Below, in pieces: positions 33,799 to 44,373 of a DNA stretch of 64,000 nt. Source of the stretch: Tethya wilhelma (taxonomy: Eukaryota; Porifera; Demospongiae; Tethyida; Tethyidae); the NCBI GenBank assembly GCA_964030475.1, contig CAXIPT010000002.1, positions 792,903 to 856,902 of the forward strand, given 5' to 3'. A program made the position numbers and the translations under genes. The notes under the pieces were generated by a model. The model ran no database searches and was not told where the DNA came from. It saw only the letters and a program-made list of their open reading frames with translations. Position 1 is the stretch's first letter. Each line of letters opens with the position of its first letter.

Positions 33799-35420
33799 TT
33801 ATGCTAGAGCTTGCTCAGCTGACCTAATGGCCTTGGAAATACTACCTTCATCACTAACACTGGACTTTTTATACTTCTTACATAGCTTTTGAAAATGTAC
33901 CTCGAGCTGCTGCTTGTTTCTGGAGACTTCATCTTTCAAAGCCAACATTTCCTTCTCAGCCTCCTCATAGGCTTCCTTGAGCTCTTTAATGGTTCGCTCC
34001 TCAGTCGTATTTGACACCTCACAGATGGAGTCAGCCAGGCTCCTATGTCTGGAATGATGGCAGCGACCACGGCATCTGGTACAATATCCTGTACTGCTAT
34101 CTATGGCACAGCAATCGATGCTTTCGTTACTATTGGTTACTCCACAATTGTGGTCGCAGATCTGACAGCAATCCATACAAACAGTGCAGTTAGTCAGATC
34201 GGTAATTGTGGCCGTTCGAAGCTGTGGTACCTCTACTTTATAGGTGTAGTCCTTATAAAGGTCAACAACTTTCTTCCTGGCCTTGAGCTGTCCAACTTGT
34301 GTCTGAAGGGCACCTGCTGAACTGCGGCAAGTCTTCAAAAGCTCAATAGCTTCTACAGGCTGTGCATGTGTGAATTGTACAGTGATCTATTGCATGTGCA
34401 TCTCAGTATGAAGTGCATAAAATAATAATGATTGTATACCTTAGACACCTCTATGTGTTATTACAACAAAAATCATTGACTAGTGTATAATGTATTCAGT
34501 ATTATCAAGATCGAGACAGCTTCACTGGTGACAATGAAACACTCTCATCAGCAGCCGCTTGAACTTGGATTCCTGTTGTATCCCCATCAACTAGTATTAG
34601 GCCTGCAAGTGATCTGAGTTTGATTCGGTTGAGGATCGAGGAGTTAAAACCATCTGATGTCTTGTGTGTAATTGGTTTTGAGTGTTTATCTGGTGTTCCT
34701 AGTTCATTGAGATTGTTACTCAAAGTTCAGATGCTAGCATCTCATTCTGGGTTTCAGTTACATTTCGAACTTGACCTATATATCTTATTTTAAAACCCTA
34801 GTTGTCTCTAATTACTCTGTTTTTTGTTGTTCAATGTTTGGGGTTTTGTTTGCTTTTGTTACCCAATTGTGCCTTTTGAGGCATATATATTCCAAATGAT
34901 AATACCGTAAATAGTCAAAAATTTCATAGTGAATAAATTTTCGTAGTCGCCATGGAGTACGAAAATTAAACGCACGAAAAATTACAAAATAGTGGGTGGG
35001 ACTGCATGCGTAATGCCACGATGCTACGAAAATTATTCAACACGAAAATTTAACGTACGAAAAAATTTTAACACGAAAGTTTCACGATTTACGGTAATAA
35101 CAACAATAATGTACACAACTTACCATTTCATCATCTAATGCTTTCAATTCCTTTTCAGCTTCAAGTTTGTCCTTGATGAACATTCTAAGGTCTGTCTTCA
35201 TGGGAATAGCTGTTTTCAATTGTGTGATCAGTAGGTTAGACTGGTTGTTGTATTCAGAATCACTCATTGAGTGAAGACTGCGTTCCACTTGAGTGAAAAG
35301 AGCTTCAATCTTATCCTGGCTTTCTCCAATCATCTTTGAACAGTAATCTATTTTATCCTGGATACGTTGAATCTTACGCTGCTTTTCCATCATTTCCTGT
35401 CGTCTAGGATGAGCTTCATC
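33799..35420 (-). CDS. C-terminal exons of AIG1/GIMAP-like cysteine-rich protein (partial)
   Basis: Two exons, 35420-35124 and 34359-33799, are both in phase 0 with GT-AG borders and give 285 aa without a start. The first encodes a coiled-coil helix bundle (DEAHPRRQEMMEKQRKIQRIQDKI...). The second holds a Cys/His cluster (NCTVCMDCCQICDHNC ... CTRCRGRCHHSRH) followed by another long helix and the stop. The same cysteine pattern between coiled coils is familiar from large AIG1/GIMAP-related GTPase proteins of fish and invertebrates, where it follows the G domain. The exon(s) for a P-loop domain should lie to the right, but only transposons and satellites are seen up to 42 kb. So either a long intron, loss of the head, or a pseudogene. 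A MITE sits in the intron only 28 bp from the first donor. Confidence 0.6.
34903..35096. mobile_element. Foldback MITE, TACCGTAAAT ends
   Basis: TACCGTAAATAGTCAAAAATTTC at the left pairs with GAAAGTTTCACGATTTACGGTA at the right, with repeated cgaaaatt blocks inside. Similar in style, but not identical, to 6105-6313. It lies in the intron of the cysteine-rich gene. Confidence 0.65.
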
Positions 35421-35469
35421 CTACAATAGGAAGAAAGGATCCTAACTCCATGTAATCATACGAACAGTA

Positions 35470-35630
35470 GTACGTATAGTAGGAATGGGCCGACTGTCTT
35501 ATAGCCACAATACTAAATGTTTATACTGTTACGTATAGTAGTCATGTGCCAAAATTTAAAGTCCCAGCCTTGTTTAATTCCTTTTTCACCGCACTGTCCA
35601 TTCCTACACTGCTAAAATTTTACTACTTGT
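35470..35630. mobile_element. Short copy of the ACAAGTAGTAAAAATTT MITE family
   Basis: aggaatgggc at the left and cattcctacac...TTTTACTACTTGT at the right match the terminal repeats of the family, and the middle shows tagtcatgtgcc. Internally shortened and diverged. Confidence 0.65.
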
Positions 35631-35981
35631 AGTAATAATAAGTGTCATGAAGTTCAACCTAGCTATATATAACAATATTTTGACTGTTAAAATTGCATAG
35701 GCAATGCAATGGTCATGAAAATAACCTCCAAGTCAACAATTCAATGCAGGTCTTGTGTATTATTAAATTCACTGTAGAAATACACACAGCTACAATAGGA
35801 CTATAGATAATACGACTATGTTATATAAGTGCATGGCTCATCTGACCATACAAATTGATGCATGTGCCAAAGTAAAATTTAATGTGATATGTTGCATGCC
35901 ATCATCCTTGGTATAATATTATTTTGCCTTGCTGACAAGACTTACTCTAATAGATGGAAAAAAATATATCTTAAGATCTAG

Positions 35982-36053
35982 CTGGAATTCGAACCCATGA
36001 CTAGGTCTTTTAAACTCCAGCCGAATGCTTTTACCACTAAGCGACTAGAGCTC
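35982..36053 (-). pseudogene. tRNA-derived SINE head or tRNA pseudogene
   Basis: On the minus strand TCGCTTAGTGGTAAAAGC resembles an A box with D-loop and GGGTTCGAATTCC matches a B box, at tRNA-like spacing. The acceptor and anticodon stems do not pair convincingly, so this is not called a functional tRNA; a SINE head or tRNA relic is likelier. Confidence 0.45.
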
Positions 36054-36080
36054 ACAGGTATTGGAGCCAAGATAAGTAAT

Positions 36081-36434
36081 ACAAGTAGTAAAAATTTCAA
36101 AAAAATAAGTAGTGTAGGAATGGGCAGTACGGTAAAAAGCATTGGAACAAGGCATGTCTCAATTTCGGCACATGACTACTTCATTTTTGTTCTTGATCCC
36201 TAATATGGATCCTCAGTGTCATAAATGCAAAGATTTGTACTACTATATATTATACCCGTGATATAGCTTAATTGTATTGTTGCATTGGTTATCAGTTGGT
36301 AAGCAGTGGAGTAAACCATAACAAGATCGGCAATATAAACTAGACTGCCGACCAAGAGTTGGGCATAAAAAATGAAGTAGTCATGTGCCGAAAGTGAGAC
36401 ATTCCTTGTTTCAATGCTTTTTATCGTACTGCCC
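36081..36434. mobile_element. Long-TIR MITE, ACAAGTAGTAAAAATTT family, copy 2
   Basis: The left TIR begins ACAAGTAGTAAAAATTTC. The right TIR is complete only to ctgccc, where the single n at 36435 cuts it and unrelated satellite begins. The end is therefore missing from the assembly. Confidence 0.8.
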
Positions 36435-36435
36435 N

Positions 36436-36531
36436 AGCATTTTTAAAGTGCTCTAAATAATATTCCTTGAGCGTTCTTTTAAGCATTGATGTTTTTTAGT
36501 TTCTTAAGCGTTTTTTCAAAAACAGATGTGT
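36436..36531. repeat. Satellite, left remnant beside the Penelope element
   Basis: The segment agcatttttaaagtgctcta to acagatgtgtatta is a piece of the same satellite that resumes at 38491 beyond the retroelement, so the element inserted into the array. Confidence 0.7.
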
Positions 36532-36564
36532 ATTATTAAATTATATTCTTGTTCACCAACCAGG

Positions 36565-36620
36565 TATGCCAACGTTTCGGTAACAATGCATGTGCGCAGT
36601 TACCATCATCAGGGCAAATA
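36565..36620 (-). ncRNA. Hammerhead-ribozyme-like motif, left end
   Basis: On the minus strand CTGATGA (36612-36606) is followed by GGTAAC...GTTACC, able to form stem II with a loop of about 14 nt, then GAAA (36578-36575) and CGTTGGCA. This is the CUGAUGA-stem-GAAA core known from Penelope-like elements. One extra U lies between CUGAUGA and the stem. Cleavage not proven. Confidence 0.6.
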
Positions 36621-36666
36621 ATGAGAAAACATGCATGAAATCAACAGTTTTATCAATGTTCAATGT

Positions 36667-37418
36667 TCACACACGCTCAGTGGAGGCGTGTGACATCACC
36701 TCTCCAGAGTGGGCGCGGCTCCCGCTCGAGTTGCAGTTAGCGTCTCGATCGTGATTTTGGTGACCAGGGCGGGGCTTGAACTTCTGTTTGAGTTGGAGCC
36801 AGACTTTAGAGATCTCTTTGCCTTCATCTCTGTTCAGTCTAATTCTTGGGTCTGTTGTTGTGATGTAGAGTGCTTCCTTCACAAGTCTTTCCTTGTGATT
36901 CTCTTCCACATCCAGTAAAGTACTTCAACATTCTTCCAATCCATTTCATGTCCATCCTTCCAGCTGTGTTCTGCAACAGCTGATCTCTCAAATCGGCCAT
37001 ACTTGCATGCAGCAAAGTGTTCTTTCATTCTAGTAGCCATTGGTCTTCCTGTCTCTCCTATATAGCAATCTACGCAGGTACAATTGATCTTATACACCAC
37101 ACCGCTTCTCTGTTCTCTATCGACAGGGTCTTTCACTCCGGTCAGGAGTCGGCTGAGTGTTGGTGGTGCCTCTGAAAGCTGCACATATATTGTAATCCTT
37201 CTGACTGCTTCGCTTGTTCCTTGGCAATACGGAACCACTGCTGTTGCCAACAGTTCGTCCTCTGAATCTGTCCTATTAGGTGCCAACAACTACCTGTTCT
37301 TTGCTTCATTCACAATGACACGGTAGCCATTCCCCTTCAGGACCTTCGCGAGGTGTGATTGCTCACAACTCAGGGAATCTTTGTCACTTGTGATGTCCTT
37401 GGCTCTTCTGAATAAGCA
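36667..37418 (-). pseudogene. Left arm: Penelope RT end and GIY-YIG nuclease
   Basis: The minus frame contains CLFRRAKDITSDKDSLSC, an in-frame stop after NEAKNR, then the GIY-YIG part (YKINCTCVDCYIGETGRPMATRMKEHF) and a C-terminal basic region in another frame (RKSKVWLQLKQKFKP-like). The RT core is absent. Confidence 0.75.
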
Positions 37419-37426
37419 GGCATCCA

Positions 37427-38334
37427 TCCAACTACCATTCCTGGATGCCTTGGTAAGACAGAAAGAAGATGGAGGACATGCAGTAACATCAGTGTACAGG
37501 AAGAGTACACACACAGACCGATATCTATCTTTCAAATCACACCACTCGATGTCAGTGAAGAGAGGAGTCGCAAACTGCTTATTCAGAAGAGCCAAGGACA
37601 TCACGAGTGACAAAGATTCCCTGAGTTGTGAGCAATCACACCTCGAGAAGGTCCTGAAGGGGAATGGCTACCGTGTCATTGTGAATGAAGCAAAGAACAG
37701 GTAGTTGTTGGCACCTAATAGGACAGATTCAGAGGACGAACCGTTGGCAACAGCAGTGGTTCCGTATTACCAAGGAACAAGCAAAGCAGTCAGGAGGATC
37801 CTGAAGGATTACAATATACGTGCAGCTTTCAGATCACCACCAACACTCAGCCGACTCCTGACCAGAGTGAAAGACCCTGTCGATAGAGAACAGAGAAGTG
37901 GTGTGGTGTATAAGATCAATTGTACCTGCGTAGATTGCTATATAGGAGAGACAGGAGGACCAATGGCTACTAGAACGAAAGAACACTTTGCTGCATGCAA
38001 GGATGGCCGATCAGCTGTTGCAGAACACAGCTGGAAGAATGAACATGAAATGGATTGGAAGAATGTTGAAGTACTGAATGTGGAGGAGAATCACACTTGA
38101 AGGAAACTTCAAAGACTTGTGAAGGAAGCACTCTACATCACAACAACAGACCCAAGAATTAGACTGAACAGAGATGAAGGCAAAGAGATCTCTAAAGTCT
38201 GGCTTCAACTCAAACAGAAGTTCAAGCCCCGCGCTGGTCACCAACGTCACGATCGAGACGCTAACTGCAACTCGAGCGGGAGTCACGCCCACTCTGGAGA
38301 GGTGACGTCACACGCCTCCACTGAGCGTGCGTGA
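37427..38334 (+). pseudogene. Right arm: Penelope RT end and GIY-YIG nuclease
   Basis: The plus frame starts at LPFLDALVRQKEDGGHAVTS with VYRKSTHTDRYL, the region following the RT palm in Penelope elements. A stop after NEAKNR (37702-37704) is at the same place as in the left arm, and the GIY-YIG block then reads VYKINCTCVDCYIGETGGP; Gly replaces the Arg seen in the left arm. The shared stop shows the copies derive from one already broken source. Confidence 0.75.
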
Positions 38335-38382
38335 ACATTGAACATTGATAAAACCATTGATTTCATGCATGTTTTCTCATTA

Positions 38383-38432
38383 TTTGCCCTGATGATGGTA
38401 ACTGCATTGTTACCGAAATGTTGGCAGAATTA
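38383..38432 (+). ncRNA. Hammerhead-ribozyme-like motif, right end
   Basis: CTGATGA (38389-38395), stem GGTAAC/GTTACC with a short TGCATT loop, and GAAA (38415-38418) followed by TGTTGGCAG. Same core as at the left end with a shorter loop. Confidence 0.6.
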
Positions 38433-38490
38433 AAGTTTGATATTTTCAATCTGCATACTGGGTTGGTGAACAAGAATATAATTTAATAAT

Positions 38491-39087
38491 GACTAATACC
38501 CAACCAGAAACTCACTTATGACAGATGTGTATTAATTGAGAAGCATTGATGCTCTTGATATAATGATACTGTTTGAGCATTGTTTAAGCATTGTGTATTT
38601 TAATTTTCCTTTAGTGTTCTTTCTAACATAGATGTTCATTTAATAAGTATATTTTCAAGCGTTAATGTGCTTTAAAAAATATTCCTTTAGCGTTCTAACT
38701 TTTAAGCCTTGATGTTTTTTAGTTCCTTAAGCATTTTTTCAAACACAGATGTGCATTAATTAAGAAGCATTAATGCGCTGCGCTTGGTACAATGATACTC
38801 TTTGAGCATTTTTAAGCATTGTTGTGTTTTAGTATTCCTTGAGCATTCTTTCTAACATAGATGTGCATTTAATAAGCATTTTTAAGCATTAATGTGCTTT
38901 AAATAATAATATTATTATTCCTTGAGCGTTTTTATAACATTGATGTTCTTAAACATTTTTTCAAACACAGATGTGCATTAATTGAGAAGCATTGATGTGC
39001 TTGATATGATACTCTTTGAGCATTTTTTAAACATTGATGTGTTTTAGTATTTCTTGACCATTTTTTCTAACATAGATGTGCATTAAT
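38491..39087. repeat. Satellite of about 222-bp higher-order units
   Basis: acagatgtg(t/c)attaatt.gagaag recurs near 38521, 38746 and 38968. Shorter sub-repeats (aagcattgatgtgcttt, ttccttgagcattttttc) recur within each unit. Non-coding. Confidence 0.8.
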
Positions 39088-39645
39088 TACAGTAGACTTT
39101 CCATTAACGTACACTTTCAACAGCGGACATTCACCTTATAGCGGACAGAGTCCTGTGTCCCAACTGCTTTTCCTATAATTATATTCTGTACTTAGAAAAA
39201 ACCTGAATAACGGCCACCTAGCTCTTATTTCTAGACAATGGACAGTGCAGCTCATCCCTAGCAGTCTATCGCCATAGCCTGAATAGCGGACAGTAGGCGT
39301 GGCATTGGTAAGGGTCATGCACTCTTTTAATTTGCTAGAGTCATTGAGAACGTGGACATTGGTCAGCGAGACTAGCTCCACTGCCACTGCAGCAAACAGG
39401 CAGCTACTCTTGCTGCTCAGCTCTTACATCTGGATCAAAAAGCATGTCATACATGAAGTCTAGCCAAGTTCAGTTCATCCAACAAAAAATGATTTTTTAT
39501 AGTTCATGATGCTGTTTTAATTGTAGAAGGTTAATAAACACAAAATAGATATGGAACAGTAACAACACCCAAATAAAGAACATACCCTGAATAACAGACA
39601 CGGAGCTGTGTCCGATAGTGTCCGCAATTCGGAGAGTCTACTGTA
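39088..39645. mobile_element. TA-flanked MITE, CAGTAGACT ends (Tc1/mariner-pogo style)
   Basis: Left end TACAGTAGACTTTCCATTAA and right end ttcggagagtctactgta are inverted repeats with TA at both borders, and gcggac/gtccgc blocks repeat inside. About 558 bp, no transposase. TA target and CAGTAGACTCTCC-type ends fit pogo/Tigger-like non-autonomous elements. Confidence 0.75.
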
Positions 39646-40339
39646 AGCATTTTTNCACGGTGAGCAGTAGATGGAACACAGGGAGTAGTAGAAGCAACAG
39701 CAGATAAAGTAGTACTCCACTTGTTCCTCTTGCATCTTTCTTTTTGAATAATAATTATATGGGAGCAGCCTTCTTTGATCAATACTATATATTATTACTT
39801 TTTTTTCTATAAAAGTTCTTGTATAGCCTATAATATTATGTGATGATAAGTGCACACAATATGGTCAATTGAATCAGGAAGCAGCTTGTACGACTTGATT
39901 GGATAAACCATTGAATAGTTGTTTTTCAGATGAGCACTATAGAATCTGAATTTGATGTTTTTACCTTAACTCTGCTCTCAATGTACATCAGGTTTCACTC
40001 ATTTTCCACTATTCATCACTCACCACCTTTCTTCTCATACTTAAATTACATTACTTTCAGTCAGAGTATATGCATGGCTACTCATGATGATGAAGAAGTT
40101 TTGACTGTTCTCTTGTTAAGTTTCAAATGGTTGCTGGTGATGGTCCTCAGGTGTAGATTTAGCTATGAAGGATGACAGCAAGCTGTGGTTACTAATCGAC
40201 CATTGTACTCGCTTTAGACAGTTTTAGAAGCCTGTCTTTGAAGTGATTTTCATCTCTTTGAGCATTTAATATTACAATTGTTAATTTGATGACAACAGAG
40301 GAGGTGACATAATTCTAGTTGTTAACTGTTTTTTCACAA

Positions 40340-41060
40340 CAGGAAGTAAAAAATATAGTGATTGTGTGTAACAGTAACTATGAACAAAATGAATAGTGAA
40401 TTGGCATACAACTTTGTGTACTTTGAATACAACATAGGAGATGACGTTAAATTTTTACAGTTCTCTTTGCCCCTACATGTAAGATTTAAACTAAAGTGAT
40501 ACTTTTTTCTTAACTGGCTATAAAATAATGTATACAATAATGATGGTGTACATGTATAACATCAATTACAACAAAATGAACAAACACATTACATATTATA
40601 TTACAATCATATTATGTATTACAAACAAAATGAAAGTGATTATTATAGTGAATTGGAATACAACTTTGTGTACTTGGATGACAGCAAAGGAGATGACATT
40701 TAATTTTTATAGTTCTTTAAGCTTTGCCTCTGCAAGACATTGCAAGATTTTAAATTAGTGATATTTTTTCTCAATAGGAAATAAAATAATGTAATGATGG
40801 TGTGTAACGGTAATTACAACAAAAATGAAAGAGATTTTATGGTGTTTTCACATACAGTTTTACGAACTTTGATGATATAATTCTTAAGCTTTGCCTCTAT
40901 ATACTTGTAAGATTCTTCTAAAATTATGATTGTAGATAAATTATGTGCAAAAGAAGGCTCACTTATTTTTTTTTACAACAGAAAGTCAAATAATGGTGTG
41001 TAACAGTAATATAAACAAAAATGAAAGTGATCATGATGTGAGTCAATGACAACCTGAGAG
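40340..41060. repeat. Diverged tandem repeat
   Basis: Blocks with gtgtgtaacagtaactatgaacaaaatga, ttagatgacagcaaaggagatgac-like and aagctttgcctct recur about every 200-280 bp (near 40365, 40530, 40800, 40990). Old, irregular array without coding potential. Confidence 0.55.
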
Positions 41061-41559
41061 GACTAGAGATTAAAGTGACTTCATAATGTGGTAGTAGTAC
41101 CGTACTTTTCAGCAAACACATGGCACTATAGACTAAAGGAGGGCAAAAGAAACCACCGACTGATGAAAGCTAAGAGATTGACAGTAGCTGAAAACNTCTG
41201 GGAAACCTTTCAAGTACATGAAATGAAAGCTTACTGCATGTGGTACAACATTATCATATTAGTTTTTCATGAAATTGATCTACTTTCGAGAAAATTTCAG
41301 TTAAAGGTAGCAAGGTAGACAAAAAATCTCGAAAAAATGGCAACTTTAAGTGCGTATATCTCAGAAGCCATACAATATCAACCAAAATTGTTCATACTAG
41401 ATTGATGTCCTAGGACCCTCTACACATGTATCAATTATCAAGGAAATCCAAGAGGGTCTGTCATTTTTCATGTTGATCTCACATGGAATGACCCTAGTAG
41501 GACTTATATAGGGGTTATGAATTGAGCCAACTTTGTATCCTCTTAATTTATGTAAGAAG

Positions 41560-42200
41560 ATGGCATTCTCTAATTTAAAAGCTCTTGTTATTATGGTTAC
41601 AATGGTACAAGTTCCATTTTCAAAGAATAAATTCTTTACTGATAATAATGCAAAATGTGTAAAATCACCTAAAACACCTTGTTTATAATATTATTTGAGA
41701 GTAGGATTGTGGTATGGAATTGTGTGGTATACTATTACATTCTGTGTGATAAGAGCATTTAAACAATATCCATTTTGTTATGACCCAGGCCAAACTAGCA
41801 CTTGGCCCATAATTAGTGAATATGAATGAAACTATTACGAGGTTATGAATTGAACCAACTTTGAATCATCTAAATTTATCCAAAAGATGGCATTCTGTCT
41901 ATCATTTGAAAGCTTGTTTGATGCATGTTGATTACAATGGTACAAGTTATATTTTCAAAGAACTGATCATTAACTGATAATAATCCAAAATGTGTACGAA
42001 AAACCTAAAAACACCTTGTCTTTATTTCATAGTACGATTGTCATATGGAAATGAGAGTTATACCATATGATTCTGCGCAATGAGAGCATTAAAACGATAT
42101 CCATTTTGTTATGAATTGCTAAACCAAGCACCACACCCTTGAATATGAATGGGACTATTGCCAGTAGGACTTATATACAGGGGTTATAAACTGAACCAAC
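41560..42200. repeat. Inverted relatives of the ASPM-intron 360-bp satellite
   Basis: Two units contain, read in reverse complement, aacaaaatggatatNgttt...gctct, a stretch resembling the start of the 22262-23232 units. They end at about 41780 and 42110, about 330 bp apart. Divergence is high, but order and spacing of the shared words agree. Confidence 0.5.
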
Positions 42201-42921
42201 TTTGCACACTGCTAGAAAACGTGTGTGTACTTCACGCAAAAAAATGCGTGATCCATTTGCCACATTATTAACACCACTTAAATGTGTTAATATCACCCAC
42301 TCTATTTAGAATGTGAAATTCACGCAAGTTTTTGTGTTGGTATGACATAAATTGTATTGTTAAGTTTACATCTTTACTAGTGTATGAGTCACTACTGTAT
42401 AACAGTAGTTAGAAATACAAAAAAGTAACCATAAATCAAAACTGCATTTACGTACATATGTAAAGAGTATACAGTAGTGAGACAGTATGAAAAACGTATG
42501 CAAAGCAAGTGGTGACAGCTGTACAAGTTGTGAGACAGTAACATGTTGGAGAAGTAAAGCACAAAACAGTATAATTTGTGAATACATATTGGGGGGAAAA
42601 ACTTAAGAACTACCTTGGCATGTAATGACTTTGGTCACTATAGCTGGAACTTTAGCAGGGCGGATATTAAAAAAGATGATTTCAAAAAGAGTAAATAGTG
42701 CATTTAATCCTCTAGGATACTTGAGATGGAATGTATAATTAACAGAAAGGAGATATAGTGGTGAGAGTTCAGGCTCTATCTTACATATTTGGGTACCCTA
42801 GCTCACAGACTAGGAAAGTCTCCTTCACTGTGCTGTCAATGTCTTGTTTCACCAAAATAACTGGAGTAGCTCTATCCATGTCACTCAGATGTCATCCATT
42901 TATTAAAACGTACTCTGCTCC

Positions 42922-44367
42922 TTACTTGTGAAGGGAAGGGGGGCCGGAGGAGGAGGAGGGCTCTCCAGCTGCACATTATTGTAGATAATTAATAATATTA
43001 CACTTAAATAAAGCAAACAGAACAACTTACGCAAGGTGGTACAGGTGCTCTTCCCGGACCTCCTGTACAGCCACTCCTGTCCCTCTGGAGAGCAACCGTA
43101 GTCCCATGTTAATTCTTCACCAATCGACACTTGTCGATTGGTGAGGAATCCCACCCGCCACTTCTTGTCAACAAGCAAGGCCTTGAAAGGCCTTACTGTG
43201 GCCTCTCTGCTCGGAGCGTGGTTCATTAGGCGGCCTAGTGTCGAGGAGGCCTGGGTGGCATCTAGGCACACCCACCCGACACTAGACCTAACCTCCAGGA
43301 TCATGCAGGGCTCTTGGTTGATGGAATACTCCTGCTCATGCTCTTTCCTCTCTTTCCTGGAGTACTGTGCTGTGAACTTGTACTCACAGACATACTCGTT
43401 CTTCCCGATCGCCTCTGCAGCCACCACGCCGCGTCCCTTACCGGGGATCTCGATAATGTCGACCTGCGGCAGACGTTCCTTGCCAAGAAGCCCGGAGATC
43501 ACTACTTCTTGGCAGGTCCTGTGCTTCAGGCAAAGCTTGCTTCGCGTTTCCATTGCGATAGAGCTAGAAAATCAGTGTTAATAATTATTAACAGCACTAA
43601 AATTAAAATTTGAAGTCAGCATTTCAACACGTGCTCACGTCCTCTAATTACAGGCTGTAAAGGGTTGAAACACTCACCAACCCACCACTCACTCAGTCAC
43701 TCAGTCATTTAGTCACTCACTCACCTTGTAAGGACAAGTGAACAGCACTCCCTCATGAAAACACATGTACTGGGCATTAATTTTCACCGTGAATTTCTAT
43801 TCAAGACAAAAACTCAAAAATTTTCCCCCACAAAAATTTCCCGCTATATGGTAAGTAGGATGTATATAATCGTCTCAAATGTGTGTTTACTTGCACTTAC
43901 TTACTTACTTTACTTGTGTTACTATACATGCATGTAACACATTACAATAGTCAAAGAATAGAGTTAATAAGTGATGAGTACCGTGCAGATCCCTGAGATG
44001 CTTCATCCTGTATGACTTCTTGCAGGAAGAGGAGTGTTCCAGCTGCTGGACCATACTTCAGGTAGCTTACAAAGAATCCAAATAACTCGCCAGCAGGGCT
44101 ATTAGACCTTCAACAATAGTGAACTCCTCAACTTCAAATTCTAACAAAATGAAATGACTATAAAAAGTATCTACAAATCAAATTTTCGAAGTGTGTTCAC
44201 TTACTCAGTGTCCATAGCAGATGCATTTTCATCAGGAGGTGTTCTCTTTTTTTTCTGGGCGTACCAAGTTTCTCCTCAGCATCATTTTTAGGTACCCCTA
44301 CAGAGTCGCTAACTTCTGATAAGTTGTCTGCTTGAACTTCCGCGCGCACGCAACTAGCTCTACCCAT
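42922..44367 (-). CDS. Small SET-domain methyltransferase, KMT5A-like
   Basis: Exons on the minus strand: 44367-44205, about 44107-43982, 43563-43031, 42968-42922. The second acceptor could instead be at 44098. The SET domain has GKGRGVVAAEAI, EYVCEY, GRLMNHAP and GEELTWDYG, that is the SAM-binding GxG and NH motifs and the catalytic Tyr. No pre-SET or post-SET cysteines, which together with its size (about 289 aa) resembles KMT5A/PR-Set7 (H4K20 monomethylation); the true substrate is unknown. Exon 1 begins MGRAS and needs one extra A in an A8 run (near 44251-44258) to keep the frame into a basic RKKKRTPPDE stretch and then join exon 2 (SPAGELFGFFVSYLKYG). This looks like a homopolymer error or a frameshift. 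The ATG at 43553 would give a shorter protein lacking this head. Confidence 0.7.
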
Positions 44368-44373
44368 GTAACN

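Larger units (their letters stand above)
35421..36080. other. Repeat-bearing stretch with MITE fragment and tRNA-like head
   Basis: No exon was recognised. It holds a truncated MITE (35470-35630) and a tRNA-like segment (35982-36053) directly before the next MITE copy. The missing upstream exon(s) of the cysteine-rich gene were looked for here without success. Confidence 0.5.
36532..38490. mobile_element. Penelope-like element arranged as an inverted-repeat palindrome
   Basis: Arms 36532-37418 and 37576-38490 are long, highly similar inverted copies around a 157-bp spacer. Both arms encode the same C-terminal part of a Penelope-like polyprotein pointing outward: the RT end (YRKSTHTDRYLSFKSHHS in the right copy, CLFRRAKDITSDKDSL) and the GIY-YIG-like nuclease (VYKINCTCVDCYIGETGRP). 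Each outer end carries a hammerhead-ribozyme-like motif. Inverted and tandem partial copies are characteristic of Penelope-like elements. Flanks share acagatgtgtatta (about 36520 and 38521), a possible target duplication or simply the satellite period. Confidence 0.85.
39646..42921. other. AT-rich repeat-filled intergenic stretch
   Basis: No gene was recognised in 3.3 kb. It carries diverged tandem sequence at about 40340-41060 and satellite-like sequence at about 41560-42200, and single n characters at 39655 and 41196. The upstream head of the cysteine-rich minus-strand gene was not found here. Confidence 0.5.

Noticed and set aside
34505..34723. 72-codon minus-strand frame between the two exons of the cysteine-rich gene
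   Set aside because: Composition looks protein-like in part, but there is no matching acceptor and donor pair in phase with both neighbours and no recognisable motif; possibly an old insertion.
35982..36053. Functional tRNA gene
   Set aside because: A and B boxes are visible, but the acceptor and anticodon stems do not pair; kept only as a tRNA-like relic.
43553..43553. ATG at 43553 as the only start of the SET gene
   Set aside because: Upstream exons at 44107-43982 and 44367-44205 join in phase (with one A added) and a splice acceptor precedes the exon at 43564, so a longer protein is likelier.
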